From NCBI GenBank assembly GCA_026988975.1, contig JALSKH010000186.1:1-37371 (forward strand): a DNA stretch of 37,371 nucleotides. The letters are read 5' to 3'. This DNA is from Campylobacteraceae bacterium (GTDB lineage: Bacteria; Campylobacterota; Campylobacteria; Campylobacterales; Sulfurospirillaceae). Position 1 is the first letter of the stretch; every line of letters begins with the position of its first letter. Under the pieces are notes generated by a model. The model had not been told where the DNA came from and made no database searches. It saw nothing but the letters and a program-made list of their open reading frames with translations. Positions 1-9,052 of this stretch are shown piece after piece. Both the position numbers and the translations under genes were made by a program.

Positions 1-2091
1 ATAGACGAAGTTGGGATGGCAAAAACGAAAGATGACAAAGTCAGAATTGCACAGAGGATTTATGAGTTAGCTACGCAAAAACATCATATTGATCCTAGGG
101 ATTTGGTTTTTGATTTGCTGACTTTTACTGTTGGAAGTGGCGATGAGGAGTATTTTACAGCGGCGATTGATGTTATAGAAGCTATAAAAGAGTTCCATCA
201 AATGCACCCTGAAGTGGGATTTGTGCTTGGCGTTTCAAACATCTCTTTTGGTTTAGCAAAAAATGCCAGAGAGTATCTAAACTCAGTATTTTTATATCAT
301 TGTGTGCAAGCAGGGCTTAGCATGGCTATCGTAAATGTCAAAAATACGATTCCAATGCACAAGATAAATGATGAACAGAGAAAAGTTTGTGAAGATTTGC
401 TCTTTAACAATAGAGAAAACGGTGATCCTCTTTTTAAATTTATAGAGTTTTTTGAAGATATAAAAGAGGTAAATCAAGATGAAGAAAATGAAGCATTTGA
501 AAAGCTTAGTGACGAAGAAAAGCTAGCAAAACTGCTCATAGATGGTGACAAAGAGAGGATGATGCCTTTGCTTGAGCGAGTAAAAGATGAGATTGCCCCA
601 GAAGTGATAGTAAATAAAATCTTGATAGATGCCATGAAAGTTGTAGGGGAACTTTTTGGAAGTGGACAGATGCAACTGCCATTTGTCTTGCAGTCCGCTG
701 AAGTGATGAAAGCAAGTGTGGACTATCTAAATCCATATCTTCCAAAGATAGATAAAGAGAGCGAGACGACTCTTGTCATAGGGACTGTTAAGGGAGATGT
801 TCATGATGTAGGTAAAAATCTAGTGGATATCATCCTTTCAAACAATGGTTTTAAAGTCATAAACCTTGGTATAAAGGTAGATATTGATAATTTTATAAAG
901 AGTTATGATGAGCATAAAGCCAATGCTATCGGCATGAGCGGATTGCTTGTAAAGTCCACAAATGTCATGAAAGAGAACTTGGAGAAACTAAAGGCTGCTG
1001 GATTGAAAGTGCCTGTTTTATTGGGTGGTGCAGCTTTGACAGATAACTTTATAGAGGAGTATTGCCGACCTATTTATGATGGACCTATCTACTACTGTAA
1101 AGATGCTTTTGAAGGCATAGAGGCGATGAGCAGAGTGGAGAAGGGCGATTTTAATACAGATTTTGGAAGAGTCAAAGTTGATAAGGAAGTAGTAAAAAAA
1201 GAGAAGAAAAAGGTAAAAATGCCACCATTTGAAGAGATCTCTATGCCAAGCCGTGATATAGAGATCCCAACTCCGCCTTTTTGGGGAAGAAGAGTTTTGG
1301 AAACTGATGTAAAAAAGATAGCATTTGAGTGGATAAATCACAAGATAATGTTCTCAAGAGCTTGGGGATATAGTGGAAAAGGGATGAGCAAAGAGGAGAA
1401 ACAGAAGCAAAGAGATGAGGTTTTGTGGCCACTTTACGAGAGACTAAAAAGAGAGATTTTAGAAAAAGGGTTGTTTGAGCCAACTGTTATCTATGGGTAT
1501 TACCCATGTAGGAGCGATAAAAACAAGCTATATATCTTAGATGAATCAAGAGGATTTTTTACTCAAAATGATGTGAACAAAGAGCCTTTGAAGCCTGAGG
1601 ATATAAAGCATACTTTGGATTTTCCGAGACAAGAAAGAAAGCCTTTTAGGTGTTTGAGTGATTTTTTTGCAAATGAGAGAGATGATATAGTCGCATTTAC
1701 ATGTGTAAGCGCGGGAAGTCGTTTTAGTGAGTATGAAAAAGAGCTTTATGATAAAGGAAATTTTAAAGAGTACCATTTGATTCACGGTATAAGTATCGAG
1801 ATTGCCGAAGCTTTAGCAGAAGTTGTACACAAACAGATAAGGCTAGATTTGGGAATTGCCCAAAATGAGGGACATACTCTAAGAGATGTGCAGATGAGAG
1901 CATATACAGGTTGCAGATACTCCTTTGGATACCCAGCATGTCCGGAACTAAGTGATTCAAAGGTCATATTTGATTTGCTTCGTCCAGAAGAGTTTGGTAT
2001 AGAGTTGAGCGAAAGTTTCCAAATCCACCCAGAACAAAGCACAACAGCGATGGTTTTGCACCATAGAGAGGCTTTGTATTTTAGTATATAA
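1..2091 (+). CDS. metH: Cobalamin-dependent methionine synthase, C-terminal part (5' truncated by window edge)
   Basis: This enzyme transfers a methyl group from 5-methyltetrahydrofolate through cobalamin to homocysteine, giving methionine in the cytoplasm. The reading frame is open to base 1 (IDEVG precedes the first ATG at 16), so the gene continues upstream and the ATG is internal. About 696 of the roughly 1150-1200 residues usual for MetH are visible. In order they are the end of the pterin-binding domain, the helical B12 cap (about residues 170-255), and the B12 Rossmann domain with DVHDVG (the His that ligates cobalt), SGLLV and GGAA. The AdoMet activation domain follows, with RYSFGYPACP near the C-terminus. 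The homocysteine-binding domain lies outside the window. The gene is convergent with eno and shares a hairpin terminator. A BtuB-like receptor gene nearby fits a need for B12. Confidence 0.96.
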   Translation: MDEVGMAKTKDDKVRIAQRIYELATQKHHIDPRDLVFDLLTFTVGSGDEEYFTAAIDVIEAIKEFHQMHPEVGFVLGVSNISFGLAKNAREYLNSVFLYHCVQAGLSMAIVNVKNTIPMHKINDEQRKVCEDLLFNNRENGDPLFKFIEFFEDIKEVNQDEENEAFEKLSDEEKLAKLLIDGDKERMMPLLERVKDEIAPEVIVNKILIDAMKVVGELFGSGQMQLPFVLQSAEVMKASVDYLNPYLPKIDKESETTLVIGTVKGDVHDVGKNLVDIILSNNGFKVINLGIKVDIDNFIKSYDEHKANAIGMSGLLVKSTNVMKENLEKLKAAGLKVPVLLGGAALTDNFIEEYCRPIYDGPIYYCKDAFEGIEAMSRVEKGDFNTDFGRVKVDKEVVKKEKKKVKMPPFEEISMPSRDIEIPTPPFWGRRVLETDVKKIAFEWINHKIMFSRAWGYSGKGMSKEEKQKQRDEVLWPLYERLKREILEKGLFEPTVIYGYYPCRSDKNKLYILDESRGFFTQNDVNKEPLKPEDIKHTLDFPRQERKPFRCLSDFFANERDDIVAFTCVSAGSRFSEYEKELYDKGNFKEYHLIHGISIEIAEALAEVVHKQIRLDLGIAQNEGHTLRDVQMRAYTGCRYSFGYPACPELSDSKVIFDLLRPEEFGIELSESFQIHPEQSTTAMVLHHREALYFSI

Positions 2092-2100
2092 AAATTTCTG

Positions 2101-2134
2101 ATGTGTTCCCAAGTTTTTAACCTTGGGAACATAT
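2101..2134. terminator. Bidirectional hairpin between metH and eno
   Basis: A perfect 10-bp inverted repeat (TGTTCCCAAG / CTTGGGAACA, 2104-2113 and 2122-2131) with an 8-nt loop extends through a G-T and two A-T pairs. It fills the 47-bp gap between the convergent metH and eno stops. T-rich loop and flanks make it a likely terminator for both genes. Confidence 0.75.
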
Positions 2135-2138
2135 GCTT

Positions 2139-3413
2139 CTATTTCCAATAGTATTTGGCGTTGTCTCCTAGTTTATCTTCTATCTCTAAAAGTCTATTGT
2201 ATTTTGCGAGTCTTTCGCTTCTTGAGGATGAACCAGTTTTTAGATGTCCTGTGCCCATGGCTACTGTAAAATCAGCCAAGAATGTGTCACAAGTTTCGCC
2301 TGAACGGTGCGATACAAAAGCTCTCCAGCAGTTTTGTGAGCATAGTTGGACTGCGTCTATTGTTTCACTTAATGAGCCTATCTGATTTAGTTTGATGAGT
2401 GCTGCATTTGCGGTTTGTTCTTTGATGCCTTGTTTTATAAATTTTGTATTTGTTACAAAGATATCATCACCGACTACCTCTATCTTGTTGCCTAACTCTT
2501 TGGTGAATTTTTTAAAACCATCCCAATCTTCCTCGGCAAGTGGGTCTTCCCATAAAATTATAGGGTACTTTTTAACCCACTCTTTTGCCATCTCTATGAG
2601 GTCGTCACTGCTTTTTATGCCAGCACCAGACCATTTTAAGTCATATTTGCCTTTTTTGCCTACGACAAAAGATGTAGCCGCGCTATCTAGCGCTATAGAT
2701 ATATCGACTCCTGGCTTGTAGCCACTTTTTTCTATCGCTTCGATGATGATTTCTATGGCATCTTCATTGCTTGCAAGATTTGGAGCAAATCCTCCCTCAT
2801 CTCCAACTGATGTTGCTAAACCTCTATCTTTTAAGAGTTTTTTCAAGGTGTGAAAAGTTTCAGATACATATCTTAGCCCCTCTTTAAATGTTGGTGCACC
2901 AAAAGGAACTGCCATAAACTCTTGTATATCGACACTATTATCTGCATGCTCACCACCATTTAGGATATTCATGCAAGGAACTGGTATCCTATTTGCTCCA
3001 GCTCCTCCTAGATATTCATATAGTTCAAGATGGTGACTACTTGCAGCTGCTTTTGCAGAAGCCATTGAGACTCCCAAAATGGCATTTGCTCCCAATTTGT
3101 CTTTGTTTGGTGTGCCATCTAGCGAGATTAGAATCTCATCTATCTTGGCTTGTTCTGTTGCATCTATGCCGATGAGCGCAGGAGCTATCAATTCGTTTAC
3201 ATTTTTGACAGCTTTCAAAACACCTTTGCCACCATATCTTTTTTTATCTCCATCTCTAAGTTCACAAGCTTCGTATTCACCTGTACTTGCTCCACTAGGT
3301 ACTGAAGATTTTACTTTTGTGCCATCTTCTAACCCCATAAATACTCTAATAGTAGGGTTTCCTCTAGAATCAAGTATCTCCATAGCTCTTATGCTTTTTA
3401 TCTTACTACTCAT
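2139..3413 (-). CDS. eno: Enolase (phosphopyruvate hydratase)
   Basis: Enolase interconverts 2-phosphoglycerate and phosphoenolpyruvate in glycolysis and gluconeogenesis and usually also belongs to RNA-processing complexes. The start is placed at MSSKIKS (3413), preceded by AAGGAAG at good spacing. The longer track ORF adds 53 residues unlike any enolase, and 424 aa is normal length. Family motifs are present: GASTGEYEA, SVGDEGGFAPN, the metal and catalytic stretch WEDPLAEEDW, GDDIFVTN, IKLNQIGS and SHRSGET. The residue after SHRSGET is Cys, where many enolases have Glu; the catalytic His, Arg and Ser are intact. The gene is divergent from the TonB-receptor gene, with a TATAAT box of its own. 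Confidence 0.97.
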   Translation of the reverse strand: MSSKIKSIRAMEILDSRGNPTIRVFMGLEDGTKVKSSVPSGASTGEYEACELRDGDKKRYGGKGVLKAVKNVNELIAPALIGIDATEQAKIDEILISLDGTPNKDKLGANAILGVSMASAKAAASSHHLELYEYLGGAGANRIPVPCMNILNGGEHADNSVDIQEFMAVPFGAPTFKEGLRYVSETFHTLKKLLKDRGLATSVGDEGGFAPNLASNEDAIEIIIEAIEKSGYKPGVDISIALDSAATSFVVGKKGKYDLKWSGAGIKSSDDLIEMAKEWVKKYPIILWEDPLAEEDWDGFKKFTKELGNKIEVVGDDIFVTNTKFIKQGIKEQTANAALIKLNQIGSLSETIDAVQLCSQNCWRAFVSHRSGETCDTFLADFTVAMGTGHLKTGSSSRSERLAKYNRLLEIEDKLGDNAKYYWK

Positions 3414-3440
3414 CTCGTCTTCCTTGTGATAATTTTTCAT

Positions 3441-3446
3441 ATTATA
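3441..3446 (-). promoter_or_regulatory. -10 box for eno
   Basis: Read on the minus strand this is a perfect TATAAT, 28 nt upstream of the eno ATG, with the Shine-Dalgarno in between. No clear -35 is seen, as is typical for Campylobacterota sigma-70 promoters. The assignment is by consensus only. Confidence 0.55.
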
Positions 3447-3468
3447 GCACTTGTAAGAAAAATTTAAA

Positions 3469-3474
3469 TATAAT
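3469..3474 (+). promoter_or_regulatory. -10 box for the TonB-receptor gene
   Basis: TATAAT on the plus strand, 31 nt before the ATG, followed by AGGAG (3496-3500) at the right distance from the start at 3506. With the eno box it forms a compact divergent promoter in a 92-bp gap. I saw no cobalamin riboswitch, and the gap is too short for a typical one. Confidence 0.5.
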
Positions 3475-3505
3475 TTCATTCCAAAAACAAAACTTAGGAG
3501 AAAAA

Positions 3506-5488
3506 ATGAAGAGTCCAAAAGGATTTCGTGGGAAATACTTTTCACTTGCAGCCATACTTGCCATAAGTACAACTGTAACTCTAGCTAGTTCAACTACTAG
3601 CATAGAAGATTCAGCTCTACATGTACAAAAGCAAGATGAGTATGCTGTAAGCGAAGAGGAGACGCCCACACTAGAGGAGGCACCAGTTGTCTTAATCTCA
3701 AAAAAGATTAAGACTAAAAAATCAAAAATATACTCTGCTTCAAAGAGTATAGTAAGCTCTACAAATGTGACTGACAATGTCAGTATCATCACTTCAGATG
3801 AGATAAAACTTCAAGGATATACCAGCGTTACAGAGGCTTTAAAATCACTGCCCGGAATCAGCATAACTTCATATGGAGGAGTTGGAAAATTAACTTCGAT
3901 TTTCTTACAAGGATACTCAAACAAATACCTTTTAGTATTAGTTGATGGCATAAGATACAACGATCCGACAAATACCTCAGGCGCAGACTTGAGCAATATA
4001 TTAGTTGACGATATAGACAAAATAGAAGTCATAAAAGGTGCTCAAAGTGGAGTCTGGGGAGCTGACGCGGCAGCTGGAGTTATAAACATCATAACCAAAA
4101 AAGCAAAACCAGGCACTCATGCTAAAATCAATACAGAAGTGGGAAGTTACGGATATAGAAGCTTGGCAACATCATTGTCAAAAAGGACGAGAAAATATAA
4201 TCTAATGCTTCAAGTACTTAGAACTACGCAAGATGGCTTTACGGCTCAAGCTCCAAAACATGCTGATTTGGGTAACTATGAGAGAGACCCATACAGAAAT
4301 ACAACAGTAAATCTAAATGGTGGGTACTGGTTAAATGCTCACAGCCATATAGAACTAGGCTATAACGATGTGAACTCTTTGACGCATTATGATCAAGGAT
4401 TTAATAATCCAAACTCAGCAGGAAGAGCTGATTATAGAGGGAAAAGCGGATATATAAAGTATAAATATTTTATCAAGAGACACCAGATAGAGGCTACAAT
4501 TTCGCAGAGCTATTTTCACAATAAACAACTAGATGCGACATATGGTATAAATGACTCTATCGGCAAGATACCATCTTTGGAGATAAAAGATACCCTGAGA
4601 TACGGTTCTAAAAATTCATTGGTTTATGGTATAAATTATGAAAAGAGAAAAGTTTATTATACTCAAGTAGGAAGCACAGAAAAAAGAGAAGATGATACAA
4701 ATAAAGCTCTGTTTTTAAACAATATCTATCATTTTAATAAATTAGTCTTTTTGCAAGCACTTAGATATGACTATTTTAGCGGTTTTGACAATAAGCTTAC
4801 AGGAAAATTGGGTCTAAAATATAACATAAACCAAAATTTTAATATATATGCAAATATAGGAACAGCCTATAAAACGCCAAATATGATGGATATGATAAAT
4901 ATCTGGGGATTGAGTAATTTTAATCTAAAACCCGAAAAAATCCTTAGTTACAATGTGGGTTTTAACTACCTTGGGTTGGGTATAAATCTCTTTAGAAATG
5001 AGATTAAAGATATGATAGTTTGGAACAATGCTCCATGGCCGACTCCTGGTCAAAATATAAATATAGATGGAACTTCGGTTTTAAAAGGCGTTGAGATATC
5101 TTATCAAAAGGTTTTCTTTGATAAGCTGCTGTTTGGCCTAAATTATACATATATCGATGCTAAAGATAAGGACAGCAAAAGACTCACAAGAAGACCTAGA
5201 TATCAGTTTGGTATAAATACAACTTATGCATTTACAAAAGATTTTACGATAAGTGCTGATGGAACATATATAGGCTCAAGATTGGATCAGGATTTTTCTA
5301 CATGGCCCGCTAGCTATGTCGATACAGGCAGGTATTTTGTGCTAAATTCTAAGGTAAATTACAAAATAAATAAAACTTGGGGTGTTTATGCAAAAGTGGA
5401 CAATCTGTTTGACAGAGAGTATCAGAGTGTTTATGGATATGCCACCAAGCGAAGAAGTTTTTATATAGGAGTTAATGCTAAGTTTTGA
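3506..5488 (+). CDS. TonB-dependent outer-membrane receptor, BtuB-like
   Basis: This is an outer-membrane beta-barrel that would take up a scarce ligand using TonB energy. A signal peptide (residues 1-28, ending near TLASS) is followed by a charged low-complexity linker (about 30-75). Next comes a plug domain, with SVTEALKSLPGISI, LVLVDGIRYND, the block IDKIEVIKGAQSGVWGADA and AGVINIITKK. A barrel of about 460 residues ends in an aromatic residue (GVNAKF), the usual outer-membrane insertion signal. The length of 660 aa and the plug wording resemble BtuB, the cobalamin receptor, and B12-dependent metH is two genes away. The substrate remains inference; a siderophore is the main alternative. 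The stop codon overlaps the next gene's start. Confidence 0.88.
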   Translation: MKSPKGFRGKYFSLAAILAISTTVTLASSTTSIEDSALHVQKQDEYAVSEEETPTLEEAPVVLISKKIKTKKSKIYSASKSIVSSTNVTDNVSIITSDEIKLQGYTSVTEALKSLPGISITSYGGVGKLTSIFLQGYSNKYLLVLVDGIRYNDPTNTSGADLSNILVDDIDKIEVIKGAQSGVWGADAAAGVINIITKKAKPGTHAKINTEVGSYGYRSLATSLSKRTRKYNLMLQVLRTTQDGFTAQAPKHADLGNYERDPYRNTTVNLNGGYWLNAHSHIELGYNDVNSLTHYDQGFNNPNSAGRADYRGKSGYIKYKYFIKRHQIEATISQSYFHNKQLDATYGINDSIGKIPSLEIKDTLRYGSKNSLVYGINYEKRKVYYTQVGSTEKREDDTNKALFLNNIYHFNKLVFLQALRYDYFSGFDNKLTGKLGLKYNINQNFNIYANIGTAYKTPNMMDMINIWGLSNFNLKPEKILSYNVGFNYLGLGINLFRNEIKDMIVWNNAPWPTPGQNINIDGTSVLKGVEISYQKVFFDKLLFGLNYTYIDAKDKDSKRLTRRPRYQFGINTTYAFTKDFTISADGTYIGSRLDQDFSTWPASYVDTGRYFVLNSKVNYKINKTWGVYAKVDNLFDREYQSVYGYATKRRSFYIGVNAKF

Positions 5489-6054
5489 GAACTCTATATG
5501 TACGAAGTTATCTATACTATAAATTCTTAAATTCCCTATTTTTGGGGCTTAGCGTAGGGAGTATATTTGTTTTATATACTCCCTTGAAACCTTCTATGTT
5601 TTCTATAGGGGGCATTTTTTTGGCACTAGGGATGTTGGTCGTGGCTAAATTTTACGATAAGATCATGAACTTATCGTCTTTCTTTTATATCACTCTGTTT
5701 GTTGAATTCATAGTTTTAGGATTTGTTCTTGTTTTTTTAATTCTAAACTACTCTTATATGAGCGCCCTTTTAGTCTATCTTGGGTATCAGCTTACTTTTA
5801 TGTTTGGCAGCTACTTAGTAAGAATGGAAACCATAGCACTTGGCAGGACGCAACTCATCTCTTTTGCAGATATCATGAAGCAAAAGGGATATCTAGTAGG
5901 GTTAGTGCTATCTTATCTCTTTTATAAAACGCTGTCTTACCTTGGAGTAAGTGATAAGCAGACCCAAGTTTATGATCTTCATATTGGGCTTTTTGTGTTA
6001 GAGATAGTAATCATAATTTTTATTTTTAGATCTTTTTCTAAAAATGTGAGTTAA
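5485..6054 (+). CDS. Uncharacterised small multi-spanning membrane protein
   Basis: I do not recognise the family. The protein has 189 aa and about five or six hydrophobic helices with short charged loops (KFYDKIMN, MKQKGY), so it sits in the inner membrane. Its start is a TTG that overlaps the TonB-receptor stop (TTGA). AGGAG lies 14 nt upstream, a little far, so coupled translation is likely. The arrangement faintly recalls half of a major-facilitator transporter. Being coupled to an outer-membrane receptor suggests a role in uptake or processing of the same ligand, but that is inference. Its last 57 bp overlap the end of the convergent PAP2 gene. Confidence 0.65.
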   Translation: MRTLYVRSYLYYKFLNSLFLGLSVGSIFVLYTPLKPSMFSIGGIFLALGMLVVAKFYDKIMNLSSFFYITLFVEFIVLGFVLVFLILNYSYMSALLVYLGYQLTFMFGSYLVRMETIALGRTQLISFADIMKQKGYLVGLVLSYLFYKTLSYLGVSDKQTQVYDLHIGLFVLEIVIIIFIFRSFSKNVS

Positions 6055-6708
6055 GTACTTTTCTAGTATCAAAACTATCAGCCATGCTATCTCCATTGTG
6101 ACTATTGAGTGGCTTAGAAAATGGTCTCCTATGAACATTTTGTATAGTGACATACTCCAGCCAACAAACATGGCGAGTGCTAAAGCTCTTTTTCTGTTTT
6201 TTCTTGATTTAAATAGAAAAAATAGAGACAAGAGTGCAAATCCTCCACTTGCATGACCTGCTGGCCAGCATTTGATCTTTTTGTTTTGTTTGAAATCTTT
6301 TGGATATGAGTCTAAAACTTTTATATCGGGATAGACTCCTCCAAAATGCTCTATATTTTTTGGGCATGGAGTGTTTGTTGTTGCTTTTAAACTACCTACA
6401 ATCACAGGGATCAATATAGCGGACAATACAACTAAAATCAAACCTTTTTTATACTCTTGGATAACTCTCTTTTTTCTAAAAAACAGAAGACTAAAGAGAA
6501 TGCAAACAGCAAAAATGATCAGTAGTTTTTTAATTCCATTGTAAAATATAAATTTTAAAATCGGTTCATTTCTATCTATCAGCCATTTGTGTGTTTCAAA
6601 ATTGTAAAAATGATTTTGAAGAGATATATCTACATTTGTGTATTCGAAAAAGAGTATGGTTGCTATTAGCAGGATGATTGTTAAAAATATTTGTCTATTT
6701 AGTGACAT
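5998..6708 (-). CDS. PAP2-family membrane phosphatase
   Basis: A 236-aa integral membrane phosphatase of the PAP2 superfamily, which removes phosphate from lipids such as undecaprenyl pyrophosphate, phosphatidylglycerol phosphate or lipid A, generally at the periplasmic face. Motif 1 is KATTNTPCP, motif 2 is [10 protein letters not shown] with the catalytic His, and motif 3 is [25 protein letters not shown] and HFLSH together mark the branch that carries a second His where many PAP2 enzymes have Asp. About six membrane segments are visible. The ATG at 6708 follows AGAAG and overlaps the upstream DedA gene by 14 bp, so the two are probably co-transcribed for lipid or envelope work. The exact substrate is unknown. 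Confidence 0.88.
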   Translation of the reverse strand: MSLNRQIFLTIILLIATILFFEYTNVDISLQNHFYNFETHKWLIDRNEPILKFIFYNGIKKLLIIFAVCILFSLLFFRKKRVIQEYKKGLILVVLSAILIPVIVGSLKATTNTPCPKNIEHFGGVYPDIKVLDSYPKDFKQNKKIKCWPAGHASGGFALLSLFFLFKSRKNRKRALALAMFVGWSMSLYKMFIGDHFLSHSIVTMEIAWLIVLILEKYLTHIFRKRSKNKNYDYYL

Positions 6709-7303
6709 TTTTCTTCTTCTGTTTTAGATAGTATATGATGGCAAGTAGGACTATTATTGCAAATAATACAAGAGTGATGATATGCAGATATTTTTTTATG
6801 GTATCAGGATTTTCTCCTATGAAGTACCCTAGTAGTACCAAGATGGTGACCCAAATGCCTGCACCTAAGGCAGTATAGAGTGTAAAAATTTTGATATTCA
6901 TTTTTCCTAATCCAGCCGGAAGTGAGATATACTGTCTGATACCTGGAATCAATCTTCCTATGAAAGTTGAGATGCTACCATATTTTTGAAAAAAATCCTC
7001 CACTTTTTGTAGTTTTTTTTCATTCATAAAAAAGTATTTCCCAAACCTTAGTATAAGAGTACGACCGAGTTTAAGTGCAAGATAGTAGTTAAATAGTGCG
7101 CCCAAAATACCGCCCGCTATACCCATAAAGATAGCGATATATAGATTCATATCCCCTTTTGATGCGAGATATCCAGCGGGAATCATCACTACTTCGCTAG
7201 GAAAAGGAAAAAACGAACTCTCCAAAAACATCATAATAACGATACCAATATATCCCAAATCTCCAACAGTACTTACGATAGAATTTATAACATCAGCTAG
7301 CAT
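6695..7303 (-). CDS. DedA-family membrane protein
   Basis: DedA proteins are inner-membrane proteins, some of which recycle undecaprenyl phosphate or flip lipids. The family signatures are [10 protein letters not shown] near residue 30 and [18 protein letters not shown] near residue 115, with hydrophobic segments around them and a Lys-rich C-terminal tail. The ATG at 7303 has AAAGG seven nt upstream and is preferred to the TTG at 7309 used by the track. It overlaps the PAP2 gene. A lipid-carrier phosphatase next to a DedA flippase is a sensible pairing. The window holds a second, divergent DedA gene at 31.8 kb. Confidence 0.92.
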   Translation of the reverse strand: MLADVINSIVSTVGDLGYIGIVIMMFLESSFFPFPSEVVMIPAGYLASKGDMNLYIAIFMGIAGGILGALFNYYLALKLGRTLILRFGKYFFMNEKKLQKVEDFFQKYGSISTFIGRLIPGIRQYISLPAGLGKMNIKIFTLYTALGAGIWVTILVLLGYFIGENPDTIKKYLHIITLVLFAIIVLLAIIYYLKQKKKNVTK

Positions 7304-7341
7304 TTTCAACCTTTAAAAAGTGAAATTTTAGCATAAAAAAC

Positions 7342-8127
7342 TTAGTTTAAGGTCTCTGTTATGGCTTCTACCGATCTATCGCTCATGTCAAGTCCAAGAT
7401 GACCACTTCCTTTGACTTTTACTAACTCTACATTTAATCCTTTTGCTTTTGCAAGTTTGTAAAATCGTTTTGTCATGTATGGCTTAGAGATTTTATCTTT
7501 TGTTCCATATGTGAGTACTATTTTTGTAGTTTTAGGGATTTTATCGATATAGTCAATCGCAGATATCAATCCTTTGGATGGATTTTTTTTGTGTATATTA
7601 TAGACGCCCCCAGCACAAAATAGATTTGTGATGAGTCCAGGTTTTAATCCAGCCAGTGTGGCTCCCATCATAGCACCTGCTGAATGTCCTATATAATTCA
7701 ATTTTTTAGCATGATATTTTTTTTTGAATGCCTGGAGCACAGTTGATAAAAAAAGCAGATATTTTTCACTGGCAGCCTGCGGTTTTGTTTTGCCGAGATG
7801 ACTTAGTGCTTTAAAATGATTTGTAGATGAGCCGGAGTATCCGGGCAGGGCAATAGCCACAGTTGTTATATCTGTTTGAAGTGCCAAATCCTCAGCAAAA
7901 GGAGCGTATCTACCCAGAGTATTTGTGCCAGCTTTCCAAGTTCCGTGTATGATGATATTCAAAGAGTCCTTGTTTTCTGTTTTTGAAACATAAAATTGCA
8001 AACACTCTCCACCTGCAAATATATAGTTTTTGTCTTTTTTGGAACATTCTGATTTGGTTATATTTAATGCAAAAGATGCACTAAAAAAAACAGATATTAA
8101 AATAAAAACAGATAATAATCTTTTCAT
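7342..8127 (-). CDS. Secreted alpha/beta-hydrolase
   Basis: A 261-aa hydrolase with an N-terminal signal peptide (MKRLLSVFILISVFFSASFA), so it probably acts in the periplasm. The alpha/beta-hydrolase elements are the oxyanion region IIIHGTWKAG, the nucleophile elbow GHSAG (Ser), an acidic residue in TYGTKDKIS, and the catalytic His in GSGHLGLD. The family contains esterases, lipases and peptidases; nothing here fixes the substrate. It starts 55 bp after the last gene of the Mbx-like operon on the same strand, but without overlap, so it may or may not be co-transcribed. Confidence 0.82.
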   Translation of the reverse strand: MKRLLSVFILISVFFSASFALNITKSECSKKDKNYIFAGGECLQFYVSKTENKDSLNIIIHGTWKAGTNTLGRYAPFAEDLALQTDITTVAIALPGYSGSSTNHFKALSHLGKTKPQAASEKYLLFLSTVLQAFKKKYHAKKLNYIGHSAGAMMGATLAGLKPGLITNLFCAGGVYNIHKKNPSKGLISAIDYIDKIPKTTKIVLTYGTKDKISKPYMTKRFYKLAKAKGLNVELVKVKGSGHLGLDMSDRSVEAITETLN

Positions 8128-8182
8128 ATTTGTTGTCCTTTTTCGATCATTGTACAGAACAAAATCAAATATGTCAATATCC

Positions 8183-8653
8183 CTATAGTGCTCCTAGCGT
8201 TCGTTCAAAATCTCCAGCTATCTCTTGGCTTGCTTCTTTTGTGTCTGATGTTGTTACATCTATCCAGTGTATGAAAAGAGTACCATCTTGCACATCCATG
8301 GTGATAGTTCCAGGTGTTAGAGTTATACTGTTTGCTAGCATAAGTTTTTTGTAATCCTCTTGTAAGTTAGTTTTTATCGCCACTATGCCAGGATTTATAG
8401 GTAGTTTTGGATCTATGACCCTTTTTGCAACATCCCAGTTTGATAAAACTAAATTTTTCATAAAAACAACAAGATAGATGATATAAGCAATCGGTCTAAA
8501 TCTAAAACTATCGCTACTCGGGTAACTTTTGACATATATCAAGGCTATGACAAATGAGACGGCAAATCCTGTTATCAGCTCTTGTGAGTTAAAACTCATA
8601 GTCAGACCAACCCAAATCAAAAATAAAAAAAGCGTCCAAAATATAAATCTCAT
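8183..8653 (-). CDS. mbxA: MrpE/MnhE-like antiporter subunit (Mbx A)
   Basis: A small integral membrane subunit homologous to MrpE of multisubunit Na+/H+ antiporters and MbxA/MbhA of archaeal membrane-bound complexes. The N-terminal helices (FIFWTLFLFLIWVGL) and the later KNLVLSNWDVAKRVIDP and NSITLTPGTITMDV...LFIHWIDV stretches are typical of MrpE. At 156 aa it is normal in length. It overlaps the NuoI-like gene by ATGA and is the last gene of the 13-gene operon. In archaeal mbx and mbh operons the equivalent gene comes first, so it has moved. Confidence 0.92.
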   Translation of the reverse strand: MRFIFWTLFLFLIWVGLTMSFNSQELITGFAVSFVIALIYVKSYPSSDSFRFRPIAYIIYLVVFMKNLVLSNWDVAKRVIDPKLPINPGIVAIKTNLQEDYKKLMLANSITLTPGTITMDVQDGTLFIHWIDVTTSDTKEASQEIAGDFERTLGAL

Positions 8654-9048
8654 GATATATCCTTCCTGTTTTTTGGCATATACAGAAAATTATTTGAGTC
8701 TCTGTCGGCATGTATGCACTCATTGTTTAGCTTCAAAGAACTAGGCGGACATACATCGGTACATAGGGAACACCAGCAACATCTTCCATAATCTATTCTG
8801 GGTACACATCCGCTACCATTTTTTGGATTGTACTCTCTATCTGGGTGAACCATGTCTATCGCTTCATTCATGCACACCTCTTGGCAATTTGCACAACCTA
8901 TGCAGGATTCTAAATCATTTATGTGAAAGCCTCTATATCCTCTAGGAATCTCTTTTTTGACTTCAGGGTAAGTGATAGTTCTAGGGTGCTCAAAAAGAGT
9001 TCCTATCGCACTTAATGGTGATAAAACACCTTTTACATCTATTGCCAT
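8650..9048 (-). CDS. mbxN: NuoI-like ferredoxin subunit with two [4Fe-4S] sites (Mbx N)
   Basis: The iron-sulfur subunit that carries electrons into the peripheral arm. Two complete cluster motifs of the 8Fe ferredoxin type are visible: CIGCANCQEVC around residue 50 and CCWCSLCTDVCPP around residue 94. An insertion (MVHPDREYNPKNGSG) lies between them. The order of cysteines matches NuoI and MbhN/MbxN. The gene starts four bp after the NuoD-like stop and overlaps the MrpE-like gene, so its stoichiometry is probably set by translational coupling. It would take electrons from ferredoxin or another low-potential donor; the donor is inference. Confidence 0.93.
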   Translation of the reverse strand: MAIDVKGVLSPLSAIGTLFEHPRTITYPEVKKEIPRGYRGFHINDLESCIGCANCQEVCMNEAIDMVHPDREYNPKNGSGCVPRIDYGRCCWCSLCTDVCPPSSLKLNNECIHADRDSNNFLYMPKNRKDIS

Positions 9049-9052
9049 TTTG

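Noticed and set aside
1018-1341. Antisense ORFs listed in the track (for example 1018-1341, 1782-2132, 24259-24642, 32467-32880)
   Set aside because: They lie wholly within strongly supported genes on the other strand and have no recognisable motifs or ribosome-binding sites.
16-2091. A short stand-alone MetH starting at the ATG at 16
   Set aside because: The frame is open to base 1 and the product starts in mid-domain, so the window edge cuts the gene.
3414-3505. Cobalamin riboswitch upstream of the BtuB-like gene
   Set aside because: The gap is only 92 bp, contains both divergent promoters, and shows no B12-box-like sequence.
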